Positions 10,924 through 21,520 of a DNA stretch of 64,000 nucleotides are shown piece after piece; the first letter of the stretch is position 1; every line of letters starts with the position of its first letter. The notes under the pieces were generated by a model that was given only the letters and a program-made list of their open reading frames with translations, did no database searches and was not told the DNA's origin. This stretch comes from Phymatolithon calcareum (lineage: Eukaryota; Rhodophyta; Florideophyceae; Hapalidiales), in NCBI GenBank assembly GCA_977006965.1, contig OZ345360.1, positions 1,550,001 to 1,614,000 of the forward strand. The letters run 5' to 3'. The translations under genes and the position numbers were made by a program.

Positions 10924-13900
10924 ATGGCGAACATTAAGCCGAATCGCCAGTCCCTTCCAGCTGTCCCCGGCGAGAACATCCATACTGATACGGCGCCCGA
11001 AGAACAACTTCCCGTCAATCACAACGCCCCTCCACCGCAATCTCTCAACTCCCAAGTCGAACCACAAGCCCAGAGCTATCCCATCGCACCCTCACCGACC
11101 CAAACTGCCGCGCCTGTTGCCGCCACTTCCAGTTCAACAACGGTTGGAACACACCCCAACCACACTCGCGCTCCGTCTGCCACGGTACATTCTCGAGCAG
11201 CAATCATCCAAACTCCCGCCTCCGTGCCCAAGGAGCAACCGACCGCGATTGCACCACACGCTATGCACACTGCTGCGTCATATTCCGCCGTCGGGCGGAT
11301 TGAACGCCGTACTCCGTTGGAACATATCCTTGCCGCGGCCACTAAGAGAGCCGCAGCTCCTCGAAAGCAGGAAACATTAGCCTCTGGAACAAATCAAAGC
11401 ACGATTTCAAGGTCACCATCCGAGAAGGCTTCGAAAGCCAACATGACCGCTCCCATGGCGGCTCACAAGGACGGGCAGAGACAGTTTGCCAACCCGAGTA
11501 CCGCATGCCATGAAGGCAATGCTCCCCGCTCTGCACCAAGGACCAAGCTCGAGGCGGCCACTGATGCCATAGTTGCGACCAGAATTGCCTATCAGCGACT
11601 TCCCCCTACGAACAAGTTCGAGGCCGCAGGTGCAGCCCTTCCCGGGAGATTTCACCTCCCTGGTACTCCGAAACAAACCGCAGCGCCAAAGCAATCTCCA
11701 TCCATCGAACGGCCACCACGACAAAACGCTCAAAATTCCACTATAAATAATGCCTTACAACAAGCGTCCGCAAATCAACCACAGCAATTGCAGCATTACA
11801 TAGCCACGAAACATCCCACAGCGGTAAGCGAATCCGCATCGCACCAGCCACAGTCAACGGAAAAGAATTCGAGCACTCCAGCTGGCAAAGGTTCTGCCAC
11901 GAATGGGAGCAAGCCTCGGTCGTCGCCGCTGCGGAGTCCGCAACATCCCCAGAACCAAATTTCAGCAAGGGAGCATGCATTGCGGCATCCTGGTGGGGTG
12001 AAAAAGATGTTTTTGAAACAATGGAAGGCCACCACCTCGGCCCGCCAGTCTATCTTGAATCAAAAGCAGCAAGCTAATCAGACACCCAGTCAAGCAGGTG
12101 CACGTATCGAAGACAAACATGTCCCTCCTCCTGCACCGCGAAGGCCAATGAGGATAAAGCCAGTTGAGCGACGGACCGTGCAGCGAAAGGCCACAGGGAC
12201 TGATCCTACTGTCCGGCGAAAAACCGCATCTCCGAAGGCTAACCTCAAGGGAAGTGCGAGCAGAAGTCAAGCACGTCAGCTTTTGCCAATGCAACCGGTA
12301 CAGACCCAATTTGGACCAAGTCAACAAGTACCTCGAACAGGAAAAGCGAAAGTCTCAGCTCCAATTCAGCGAAATATCAATGAAATCGGCCGCACTGGAC
12401 AGAAACTTGCAGCTTCTAATATTAACACTGGCATTACCAACCCCAACGAATCTATGCCAATACAGCAGAGGCAAGCCCCACGTGGAGCCCGTCGTGAAGC
12501 TACACAAACAGTTCATCGAAACGCCGTACCGACAGATTCTACTACCGGAAGAGCAAACGTGCCTCCGCACAGTGCCATGATGCAAAGCTCGCCCGTTGTG
12601 CAGCAAAGTGTAGCAGAGCTTCGAAGGAGTGATATCATTAATCAGACTCGGCTAAGTGGACGAGAGACGAGATTATACGACTCCCAGTCTTTGGTCGCTC
12701 AGCAACATGCAGCGAACTCATATGGGCGAATCGCTGCGCGTGCTCAGAATTCTGGTAGCGTTCCCTTGGGCGTCGGCAGTAAGGCATCCCCGAGCAGTTC
12801 ATATGCGAATAATTTGCCGCAGGGAAATCAGGTTAGGACAACCCCGCATGGCGGATCCAGTCGACGAAACCTCAACATGTCTTCAACTTCCATGGGGCGA
12901 CCGCAACTCGTTGGGTATCACGTCAAAACTTCAATTGCAGGAAATGCCCAAAACGTCCAGCGTGCAGAGTTTGTCAAATTCCAAAACAGAACGCATGTGG
13001 GGCGGACAGCAGTGGCATCACCAGGCCATTACAGTAACGGCATCGCGTGTATGGACATTGGGCGATCAGCGCACGAACCACCTGTGCACAGCCAAGGAAG
13101 CACACCGTTGTGGCAACACAGCGATGGCAATCCATCCCATCTTATGACATCTGCCCAAGCTGGACAAACGACCAATATGCATTCTCACCAGCACACACAG
13201 CAGCCGGGGCAGTGGCGCAGCCCAGGCAATAGCACACAGAATGGGCAGCGAACGGTGGTAGCTGCACGTCATTTTAGCGCACTAGGTGATTCACGCACGG
13301 GGAGTAGCCCGTATCCAAACAAACGAAGGCGGTACGCGAAGCTCCTTGCGTATGACGAGAGCGGCATACCACAATCTGTCAAGATGGCGGATCAAACGGG
13401 GGTCTTGATGGAGCGAGAACAAGTAATTGCCGAAGGTGCACAAGGCGGGGACGAAATCGTTGAATCCGGAGGGCGTGCAGGTACTGCGCAGTACTGGCGT
13501 AATTCGTTAAAACTACCCAGTGACAACAAGGATGGCGTGGTGGCCAGGGCACGCGTAATGGAAAGACCGGAACGCCCCGCATCAGCGTCGGCTGCGCATA
13601 CGGGGACGAAAATAAGTCACATGGAACAGCCTGTGCACTCGGATTGGAAGTCATCAAAAGATCTGGCTCGAAAGTCGATGCCGGACGACAGGTCGTGGGT
13701 TCCGCATAAAGAGAAGGTGAGAGAATTACCCAAGGAGCGCAAGGTGCAGGAGATCTTTGGAATGGAGCTAGCGAAAGTCGAGTCCCTTGCACGATCCAAA
13801 TATCATGTCAAGATGAATGTGCGTGGTCGACTCAAGTTGGAGAGATGGCTGAATAGCAAGGGCGCGAATATCGGCCAGGCTGTTGCGTTGTTGGCAAGGA

Positions 13901-14187
13901 AGATGGACATGGGCACTAAGATCACGTCCTCTGAGCAAAGTGTCCGAAACGTTGCGTTGTACGAAATGCGAAACCATCATTTGCGCATGTTGGAGGCATT
14001 GTGTGCACGGATGGGTTCGAAACGTGAGAATTGGACATTCATTTGTAACAACTCGCAGATTGCTTCCGTGGCCAATGGGAACAAACATGCGAATACGTCG
14101 GTCGCCCATGGCAACTCACCGAGCGGAAACAGTGTGGACGTGGCCGCTGTCGATACCTCGCCTGCTGAGGCTAAGGGGGCCCGCTAA
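10924..14187 (+). CDS. Large low-complexity protein with a helical C-terminal region
   Basis: This is an uninterrupted 1087-codon frame from an ATG in the context GCGATGGCG to a TAA. I do not recognise the family. About residues 1-870 are rich in Gln, Ala, Pro, Ser, Thr and Asn, with scattered basic patches, and are probably disordered. About residues 935-1045 differ: they start near RELPKERKVQEIFGMELAKV and run through VRGRLKLERWLNSKGANIG and MRNHHLRMLEALCARM. They look like a folded alpha-helical domain. No membrane segment or signal peptide is visible. An intact frame this long in such decayed surroundings argues for a functional host gene. A regulatory or scaffold role is only a guess from the composition. 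Confidence 0.75.
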   Translation: MANIKPNRQSLPAVPGENIHTDTAPEEQLPVNHNAPPPQSLNSQVEPQAQSYPIAPSPTQTAAPVAATSSSTTVGTHPNHTRAPSATVHSRAAIIQTPASVPKEQPTAIAPHAMHTAASYSAVGRIERRTPLEHILAAATKRAAAPRKQETLASGTNQSTISRSPSEKASKANMTAPMAAHKDGQRQFANPSTACHEGNAPRSAPRTKLEAATDAIVATRIAYQRLPPTNKFEAAGAALPGRFHLPGTPKQTAAPKQSPSIERPPRQNAQNSTINNALQQASANQPQQLQHYIATKHPTAVSESASHQPQSTEKNSSTPAGKGSATNGSKPRSSPLRSPQHPQNQISAREHALRHPGGVKKMFLKQWKATTSARQSILNQKQQANQTPSQAGARIEDKHVPPPAPRRPMRIKPVERRTVQRKATGTDPTVRRKTASPKANLKGSASRSQARQLLPMQPVQTQFGPSQQVPRTGKAKVSAPIQRNINEIGRTGQKLAASNINTGITNPNESMPIQQRQAPRGARREATQTVHRNAVPTDSTTGRANVPPHSAMMQSSPVVQQSVAELRRSDIINQTRLSGRETRLYDSQSLVAQQHAANSYGRIAARAQNSGSVPLGVGSKASPSSSYANNLPQGNQVRTTPHGGSSRRNLNMSSTSMGRPQLVGYHVKTSIAGNAQNVQRAEFVKFQNRTHVGRTAVASPGHYSNGIACMDIGRSAHEPPVHSQGSTPLWQHSDGNPSHLMTSAQAGQTTNMHSHQHTQQPGQWRSPGNSTQNGQRTVVAARHFSALGDSRTGSSPYPNKRRRYAKLLAYDESGIPQSVKMADQTGVLMEREQVIAEGAQGGDEIVESGGRAGTAQYWRNSLKLPSDNKDGVVARARVMERPERPASASAAHTGTKISHMEQPVHSDWKSSKDLARKSMPDDRSWVPHKEKVRELPKERKVQEIFGMELAKVESLARSKYHVKMNVRGRLKLERWLNSKGANIGQAVALLARKMDMGTKITSSEQSVRNVALYEMRNHHLRMLEALCARMGSKRENWTFICNNSQIASVANGNKHANTSVAHGNSPSGNSVDVAAVDTSPAEAKGAR

Positions 14188-14523
14188 AGTCAAGATCATT
14201 CATTTCTTACCTATTTATAAAACAATATGGACGGTGCTAATTGTGCCAGCTCTGCCCAGCACCTGCTCCTCAAATCACCATTCCAATAAGAGTGGTCTGC
14301 AAATGCAATTGGTGATTCAAAATTTCCTGGTACATCTAGCGGTATGGGAATGTGCGAGACGACACTTCCCTTAGCCTGTACTCAGGAGGATGAGAGTATG
14401 AAGGAAGCAGTGGTTCCCCTGTTCAGTGTCGCTCGACCGCATTCGGGTAGCGATTTGCCGTTTCAATTACATATCGTCCAAAAATTATCAGCCGATAGAC
14501 CAAGCATCTGTTGATCCATGGGA

Positions 14524-14659
14524 GATCAATCTATGGCGACGTACCTAGACGTGAAAGCCGAAGTCAAAATCGCTAACGATAGGATAGAATGGAAGAAACG
14601 TAGGCCGTCGAATCGCTGCTAGCCCCACTAAGGGAAAAGGCAAAATGAATGAACGAATG
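14524..14659 (+). mobile_element. S element, 3' fragment
   Basis: This is the 3' part of an S element, matching the stretch GGCGACGT to AAAATGAATGAACGA of the other two copies with more divergence. The likely TSD is GATCCATGGGAG at 14512-14523 and GATCTATGAGAG at 14660-14671, 10 of 12 matching, which fits an older insertion. It lies about 340 bp after the stop codon of the 1087-aa gene; the bases between show no feature. Confidence 0.6.
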
Positions 14660-14671
14660 ATCTATGAGAGC

Positions 14672-15365
14672 AGCGCTCTGCTAGAGTCTATGGACAAAAT
14701 CTGCCATCGTTTTTTGTCGATTTCACCGCGAGCTACATCACTGAAGCATGATAAATCGTACTTCCGTCTATCGAGGGCCAGAATTGGGACTCCATGCGTC
14801 TTAAGCCCGCTTACAATAATCGTAGCATGCAACTGAATGCCTGCTGCCTACAGTACGCCTTAACGTACATACATGTTCACGTCATGCCATATCGCCGTAA
14901 AAAGAAACCAAATAGAGACCTCGCTCGTTTCCCACTTCGCACTGGGCGATCCCATCCTGTTCCTTTTCGACACCGAGCAGCAGCAGTTTATCACTTTCTC
15001 GTTGTTTTTCGAACAAAAGTGCCTCAACTTGCGGGCAGCTGCAATTCTACGCTTTGACAATTGAACCACCGTCGGCTACAATACAATGGTTGGAAAAAAA
15101 GATGTGATCGTATAAAATTAAGTTGGGCCGGATATTTTTCTTCCCAACGCACATCGGTCGTGGCCCTGTACCGAAGGAGTTGCTTCGGAATTGTCGTTGG
15201 TCCCAAAGACGACATTGAAGGCTATATGTGTATATGTCTTCCATAATCTGATGATCCCAATGCAGGTTCAGGACTTTTCGGAATGGCATTCTCCGGCAAA
15301 TGGCCTCGTTTGAGCACGAACATTAGCGCCCTGACGACTGCTCGCTGATGCTTCTCAGCTCTGGA
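14672..15365. other. Unassigned
   Basis: No gene, RNA or repeat is identified. Open frames are short and overlap on both strands. Confidence 0.3.
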
Positions 15366-15830
15366 TGTCGAAAATTTGAAGTCTGGGAAGAAGCGCTCTC
15401 AAGATGACAAGAATTAAGAGGCCTCAGGTGATCCCGTTTGGCATAATTTCTCTTGTTCAAATGGGGGGACACTTTGAAAGGCTATGAAAGAGCAACACCT
15501 CGCACTCTAGCGCCGATGACCAGCGTATAAATGGTGCAGAAGCGACAGAACCCGAGCACAACATTCAGCGGAAGGCAGTCAGAAAAAGAATCAGCCAGTC
15601 TCGGTCGGCTCAGTGCTACTTTGGGGCACACGGAGAGAAGGGGTCGGTGTAGGCGTCGCGCTAGGTTCGGTCCCATTTTTGGGAAATCAGCCGTAACGAA
15701 TTAAGAAGACTAACTGATATGTGATGACATTGTTGAGCAGCATGTAGACCTTCGCAAGACTTTACAGCGCTTAGCACGGGAACGGTAATAAACTCTCTTT
15801 GTTCTGAACTGTTTATTCTTGCTTGTGACA
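15366..15830 (+). mobile_element. Solo LTR, copy 1
   Basis: This 465-bp unit starts TGTCGAAAATT and ends TTGTGACA, so it has TG...CA termini with a short imperfect inverted repeat. Flanks are CTGGA and CTGAA, a 5-bp TSD with one change. It contains a TATA-like GTATAAATG near 15525 and AATAAA near 15788, followed by CTCTCTTTGTTCTGAACTG. A second copy with the same ends and internal order lies at 25285-25770. No internal gag or pol is present, so both are solo LTRs of one LTR-retrotransposon family. Confidence 0.75.
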
Positions 15831-15947
15831 CTGAAGGTCTCGAATTGTCGCGAAAATTCAGGTTCGAGCTTATTATTGAGACCAGCTAGGGGTACTCGCA
15901 ATGAGCAATTTAGGAGTCGGTTCAATCTTGAACACACGACTGTGGTT

Positions 15948-16110
15948 TCCCGTAGAGGACTGAGATAGAACTACTTTGAGTCCTGAGTTTTTCCGTCCGC
16001 TACACTGGTGGACGTTTCGTGAGCTACATAAAGGTAGGTAGCATCAGAGGAAGCCTTGCCCATATCTTCGGAAGTCTGTGGGGCTTTTAAATAAACTTGA
16101 AAGGAAAAAA
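15948..16110 (+). mobile_element. LINE-A 3' end insertion
   Basis: This is a 163-bp, strongly 5'-truncated LINE-A containing only the 3' UTR and an A7 tail. The 14-bp TSD ACACGACTGTGGTT is perfect at 15934-15947 and 16111-16124. The host sequence around it is an old imperfect duplication: ACTCGCAATGAGCAATTTAG before and ACTCGCGATGAGCAACTTTG after. Confidence 0.9.
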
Positions 16111-16124
16111 ACACGACTGTGGTT

Positions 16125-18079
16125 ACTCGCGATGAGCAACTTTGGAGCCGGTATGTCCTCGTCGAGGTCTAAGGTCAAGGACCTTATTCCTCGGTATCGT
16201 TGCTTCGATGGTCGCTTTCTTACTTGCTTGCCGAACTCCATCGACGGATGAGTTCGGCGGCTTTTATAGTGTTCTGCGGAGAGCACAAGGAAATCATAAT
16301 ATCGCCTAAGTTTTCGTGGTGCTCCAATTCCGTACCCTACAATTGGTATTCCTAAGATTGGATTTTGCGCGCAAGTGGTAAATTCGGTGAAGCAAGGAAA
16401 TGCAAGTAAGAAACCGTATGCCCGCCTTGCGAATCTCTTGGATATAGTTTCGTGAAACTATAGGAAAGCGCTCGTGTTGCGGAATCAATGGCTTCCTTTT
16501 GCTTCTGAATTTCACTTCGATGGTTACCAGCATTCAACTGTTTCCTCTCTCAAGACTTCTCAATTGTCACCTCATCTCTTATATCGTTTTGCGACACGAA
16601 TCAGCTAAGATGAGAAGCTCTGATCTGAATATTCTTGGGAATAATCCGCTGGGTAATCCTCTACAGCAGCGCAGTTTTCTTTCTTTCTTTATCGCAGAAA
16701 ATGCTAACTAAAGTCGGCACCTGGACATGTTTCAAGCAGCCCCTCATTCTCCACGAATTTAAGTACTTTGAGCGGTTTCTCAGTGCATATTCTGTTGGTA
16801 CGAGGTACAAAGACAGATTCGGCCGCCGAAAGGCTTGAGATTGCAATCGTGTAATCATTACGTAGACAGACAGCTGTCCTCCCTGAACAACTTGACAGGG
16901 GGAAATTTTATGTTTCTATTTTAAAGGCCGTCAACGCCGGCACACGCAAACATCAGAGCAGTTTCACATTGCGCTGTAACCCTGCCGGGGAACTACAACG
17001 TGCAGCCTCTATCATTACACCAGCATCTCCCCTTTTCATCTCGAATTCTATTATCATTAGTTTGTCCATTGCTTTTTCGCTTCCTCTTCTGCTCTGTCAT
17101 CCATCAGTGGTTGCGTTAGGTTACGTTGGAGGGTTTCCAGCAGCATCGTCGCTAGTTCGTCGTAGTTGCCGACATACGCGGAGGTGTTTCGCGGGGTAAA
17201 GCGACCGAAAAACCACTTGACTGCCCAAAGTCTGTGTTTTCTTGACATTCAAGATTACAGGCAAGTTCTCCTGGCACGAGGGTGCCAGTATTGATAGGTT
17301 AAAGAGCAAGAATTCCACCTCAATGAATAGCGGTGTGGACCAACCTCATTAAGGACTGCACTATAAGCAACTTGGTTTTACCAATTTCCTCCACGGTTTT
17401 AGTACAGCAAAAGTTTGCGTTCATGTGCATTGCCATTCGCAGCCAATGCGGATTAAACCGACAAGAAGAAATCAGTGGACAGCAGGAAGCTAGGCACAGA
17501 TGAGCGACTTCACGATCTGAAGCGAAACTCCTTGCTCAAATGGCGATTCTGGGGAGGAATTCGCTAATATTTGTCGAGCGGCTATCTAATTCTAAATGAG
17601 TTCTTTTTGTTAGGTCAACATGTCCGACAGAGAGAGCGCAAGGGCTATTTCTCAACGCTACCGACTCTGGCGCGTCCCTCTGGTTCTGAATGAGCTGCTT
17701 ACTGTGTCAACCAGCATTGACTGAGAATGGTACTGTACAAGGCCACGTATGTCGCCGTGTAGTGGTCCGCGGATGTACTCGTGGGAAGCAGATACGCGAG
17801 TACACAGAATTGCTCTAGTCCATCTTAGAGGACCACTAGATGTTGAATCACGTACACTTTGTGTAACTCAGATATCCTGCAATACAGGAAGAATAAAAGA
17901 AAGAAGGGCCGTCACGCATTCCAAATCTTTAGAAGCCGGACAGTTTCGCCCGCCTCCGCGTGCATCAACTCAACCTTCTCGCATTCTGCGTATACGTACT
18001 CCACAGCGTACATACGGAGCCTTCAAGAAAGGAATATCCTATACGGCTGCGAATCATGGATGCTAATACAACTGGTGCG
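16125..18079. other. Unassigned
   Basis: No gene is supported. A hairpin with 9-bp perfect arms (GCCGAACTC and its complement) lies at 16230-16258. Short frames near 17749-18066 may include decayed LINE sequence leading into LINE-B, but this is too diverged to call. Confidence 0.3.
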
Positions 18080-18864
18080 GAAGAATATTCAGCGGAAGGT
18101 CAGACAGACTCCGACTTTTGTGCCGAATCCTAGCCCCCAATCAAAGACGAGAAATCCTTGCTTTCAAGATGCTGAGAAGAACAAGGGACAAAGAAAAGAG
18201 GTACTTAGAAATGCCGCCTAAGAGCAGAAACATCCAAGAGCTCCAGTCTAACAGGAACGTCATTGTCGCTATGGAAAACAGAGAACCGTTTGTGGAAGCA
18301 GACAAACATATTCAAGCAAAACCGTCTGCCAAACGTTGCTATCAAACTTCCTTACAATCGTCTTGAGTTGAAGAGGAAGAGAATAATCACGCACGACAAA
18401 ACGGGCGAGCTACCAGCAACCCGCAAACTCCCTAAGGTGAAGCACAGGCAATCAGCACTCCAATACATCTGCGGAAGATTTCCGCAGGTGTCTACAAGCA
18501 TAGAGGAAAAATGTGGAGATAGAGTTCAACAGCATATGACAACGTTGAATTTGAAAGGATATGACCTGAACGGAGACAAAAGACTTGATACCGAGAAAGC
18601 ACTTAACGAGCTTTTGCTATTCAGCAAAATCTTCATCAAGTGCATGGAAAGCGAAGGATTGACTGCTTTGAAATCAAGATACGAGAAGTCAAGTAGATGT
18701 CCATCAGGACACGAAGCCAAATAGCGGGACACCAGCAGCGAACCCACAAGAACACCACATAGCAGGTAGGACGGTCTAGGATCCAAACTTTCCTCATGGC
18801 CTATGACAGGCGGTAGGTTTCAATAGTACACAACGGAAGGTAGCAACTGAAGAAGCCTTGTCCG

Positions 18865-19603
18865 GTGTCACGTCCGCTGTTATGTCGCTGTCCCAAGGCG
18901 GTCGCTTTTTCCTCTCGCGACTGTACGCCGCGCAACTTGGATCGCGATAGTCATGCTGCTCGTATTAGGTGATCTGACCGGCCATACGGGCACGTGTCTC
19001 TCGTGTGTCTATGCGCTGCATCGCTGTCTTTTGCGTAGGTTGTAGTATATAAGGCAGTTAGTTCCTTCCTCTGAGTAAAGGAAGGTGGGGAGTTCTTTGG
19101 ATTTCGTCTCGAATACACGGCTCGTATCACACTCAACTTCGCCTGCGCGGACTTTCGACCAAGCGGAGTCGGAATTCTTTCCACCCTTCTTGTTCGCAAC
19201 CTTCGCCGTGCAAGCCAACACGGAGACAACCGCGCTCAAGTTCCCCTTTTCCCTTTCTCGTGCGTTCCTCTTAAGGTCGACGGCCAAGCCAAAGTCGCCG
19301 CCGGAAGACGACATCATCCCAGCTCTTGACCGCAACCGCTTCGCCGCACAAGCCCGTTCGATGACATTCGCGCTCAAGGTCCCTTTCCCCTTTCCGCGCG
19401 GATGTCTCAAGGTCGACGGCCAAGCCAAGGTCTCCGCCGGAGGACGACGCAGATGTCTACATGCTTACTATGTCTGATGTCTGCTATCTATTGGGGTTTT
19501 TGTTGGCTTGTCTTTCTTTCCTCCTCTTTCTGTCTAGTCTGTCCCTCTCTTGGGCTTTTTCTCTCCCATGTGGCGTCGGATTCTTTTGGAGCCAGGTGCA
19601 CCC
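18865..19603. mobile_element. Insertion of unknown type in the LINE-B 3' UTR
   Basis: This block of about 740 bp separates two halves of the LINE-B 3' UTR. Its edges read CCGGTGTCAC at the left and, reverse-complemented, CCGGGTGCAC at the right, a possible short inverted repeat. It holds a TATA-like TATATAAGG near 19049 and a direct tandem duplication described separately. Open frames of 130-139 codons occur on both strands across the duplication, with no recognised motif. It could be a MITE-like element, or the LINE-B family may have a longer 3' UTR. Confidence 0.4.
19195..19455 (+). repeat. Tandem duplication, about 136-bp period
   Basis: Two diverged tandem units start at 19195 and 19331. 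Both begin CGCAACC and contain CGCTCAAG, then GGTCGACGGCCAAGCCAA and a CGCCGGA...GACGAC stretch. The second unit ends near 19455. Confidence 0.75.
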
Positions 19604-19779
19604 GGATATTCGTAAGACTGCGAGGCTTTTAAATAAACGTCAACTAAAAAGAGGTGCGGGAGAAACTGAAAGCAACATGTGGTAGAATACTATTGTGAAC
19701 ATCGGAATGACCTATCGCCAACCAGAAGAAGTCTAAGACGGAATTGGCTTGGACACAGTCTTAGAATAGAAGAGCGCCG

Positions 19780-20405
19780 TCTACCCCCCAGGTGGTGCTG
19801 CAATGTGTCAAGCCAAGAAGAGGAGACTTCATCAAGCAGAAAGGTTTGAATTAAGCCTGGTAAGACAAAAAAGAGCCTTGAAGAAACAGAAGAGTACTTT
19901 GGAAGAGTTGAGGACATAAAGGAAGCAATGAAGGATAATGAATTTCTCAAGATTTATGAAGACTTAGGACAAGCCCTTCAGAAAGCCCAGGAGGGATCTG
20001 TCACGAAGAAGAGGAGTAGAGAAGAAAAAATTAAGGTATGGGAAAAGGAAGAAGAAGGCAGATCAATGAAGATTCCTACTGAAGGCAAGCTACCAGGGAT
20101 ACTTCACATAGGAGAAAGAACAACACGTTTAAGGTGCCTAAGGTTGACAGTATTGGGTGCCTACTGCGGGATTACCGCGGTGATCGAACTAGTCGCCTTA
20201 CAGCTTACTCTAGCGTCGTCGAAGATGAGTACAGAAATTGAGTTTGAGTGCAAGAGACTCACAGGAGCTCTTGTTGGGAGAGAATTACGAATCAAGAACG
20301 TGTTGAGTATCCAGAGGACTTCAACTTAGAGAATATTGCAAGAACTGCCCCGTTACTCCAAGGTGAGGCTTTGGGAGCGCTCAGAATAAATTCATAAAAT
20401 ATCCC
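19780..20405 (+). mobile_element. LINE-C fragment
   Basis: This is the C-terminal half of the LINE-C protein in several frames: RRLHQAERFELSLVRQKRAL, then EETEEYFGRVEDIKEAMKD to LRCLRL, then a frameshift and ECKRLTGALVGRELRIKN to a stop at 20327. The 3' end reads GTGAGGCTTTGGGAGCGCTC then AAAATATCCC at about 20396-20405, without poly(A). It is clearly closer to the copy at 4800-5415 than to those at 29.2 or 58.7 kb. Confidence 0.75.
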
Positions 20406-21316
20406 AAGAAGAGGATAGAGACGTGGCAGATGTCTTGTCGATTTAACAAGCCCTCCTCAATCGAGGCGCGATTAAAAACTCAAAAAATTGAAAAACAAAG
20501 CCGGAACGGTTCATTGGCGCCATATTTGGAAAGGCAGTATTGTGTTCTAGGTTATGATTATTCCAACTAATACCTTAAATGCCCTGCGTTCAGCGCTGGC
20601 AACAAAAAAGTGATGTTCTTTCAAAAACAAGAAATTCCATGCTGCAAGAAAGACCCGCGCCTACTGGTTGGTGCATCTGTAGTCACCAATGCAGCATCGC
20701 TGACAAGCCCCGCAGAATGTTCTCGAATATATGGAGCCATTGTCAATTTAAAAAATAGAGTCGTGTAAGAAAACAATGGCACGTCACTACGTTTGAAATG
20801 GACTCTGTTTCAGCAGCCGGTGAAGAAGACAAGATTAAGACAGACAAGATTGTTAACGACAATGAAAGTAAGCCTGATGAAGGTGCTCCTGTAGATTGCC
20901 ATCTAGTAGTAAGTCCCCGCTGAGAAATTGAGTACTCGCAAGACCAGCTTGGAGTGCCCTACCTCGCCATTCTTCATCGCAAAATGCCAGTTTCTTCGCT
21001 CCAGTTGCTTCCAGAAGATCCCCTGAAGGCTACCCAAGCTTCGATACAACCTTTAGAAGCTTTGAACCCCGTCTTCGGGGCACTCTCACCTACGTACTGC
21101 ATTGATTTTGGGATCAAGCACCGCAAAAGGAGCTTGATGTCATCACGCCCGAACGCGAGTCGAGAAATGTTGCTTATGGTGTGCCATGATACGAGTGCCA
21201 TTTGGGGAAATATACCATGTCAGTTCTGGAAAGTTCGTACTCCTAACGGATATTTCATGTTCGGTGATACTGGTATATGGTTCCATACGCCGTAGGATGC
21301 TTCATGACATTTCTTC
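20406..21316. other. Unassigned, one open frame of unknown product
   Basis: There are two readable stretches. A 43-codon acidic frame starts at the ATG at about 20798 and ends in SPR. A frame from the ATG at 20984 to 21295 includes MVCHDTSAIWGNIPCQFW and YFMFGDTGIWFHTP, which looks protein-like but matches no family I know. They could be exons of one gene or a pseudogene. Confidence 0.3.
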
Positions 21317-21331
21317 TTCAACCTATTAAAT

Positions 21332-21505
21332 TTTTTATTCAAGTTTATTTAAAAGCCCCACAGACTTTCACATCCACGTCGTCAACCTCCGGCATGATAG
21401 CAACAGTGGCTGTGCCCGTATGCACTCGGCCCTGTGTTGCCAAAATAGACCATATAGGTCGTGCAGTCTCACACCATAAGTAAAACAAGATTAAGAGTAG
21501 TGGTA
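21332..21505 (-). mobile_element. Chimeric retrocopy: RF1 gene fragment joined to a LINE-A 3' end
   Basis: Positions 21332-21365 are the complement of the last bases of LINE-A (AGTCTGTGGGGCTTTTAAAT...). They run directly into 21366-21438, which match 39795-39867 inside the RF1 gene at 71 of 73 bases. Both parts have the same sense orientation, minus. The block 21332-21505 is flanked by TTCAACCTATTAAAT (21317-21331) and TTCAATCTATTAAAT (21506-21520), a 15-bp TSD with one change. The arrangement fits LINE-driven reverse transcription that began on LINE RNA and switched to RF1 mRNA. The origin of 21439-21505 is not identified. Confidence 0.75.
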
Positions 21506-21520
21506 TTCAATCTATTAAAT

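Larger units (their letters stand above)
18080..19655 (+). mobile_element. LINE-B fragment, 3' UTR interrupted
   Basis: LINE-B is a relative of LINE-A. Its C-terminal protein is readable in two frames. SGRSDRLRLLCRILAPN to about 18360 lies in one frame and KLPYNRLELKRKRIITHDKT to the stop at 18722-18724 in another, with a frameshift between them. It includes HRQSALQYICGRFPQVST. The 3' UTR continues to about 18864 (GGTAGCAACTGAAGAAGCCTTG). It is then broken by a roughly 740-bp unrelated block and resumes at about 19604 with the family 3' end GGCTTTTAAATAAACG. Confidence 0.75.
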
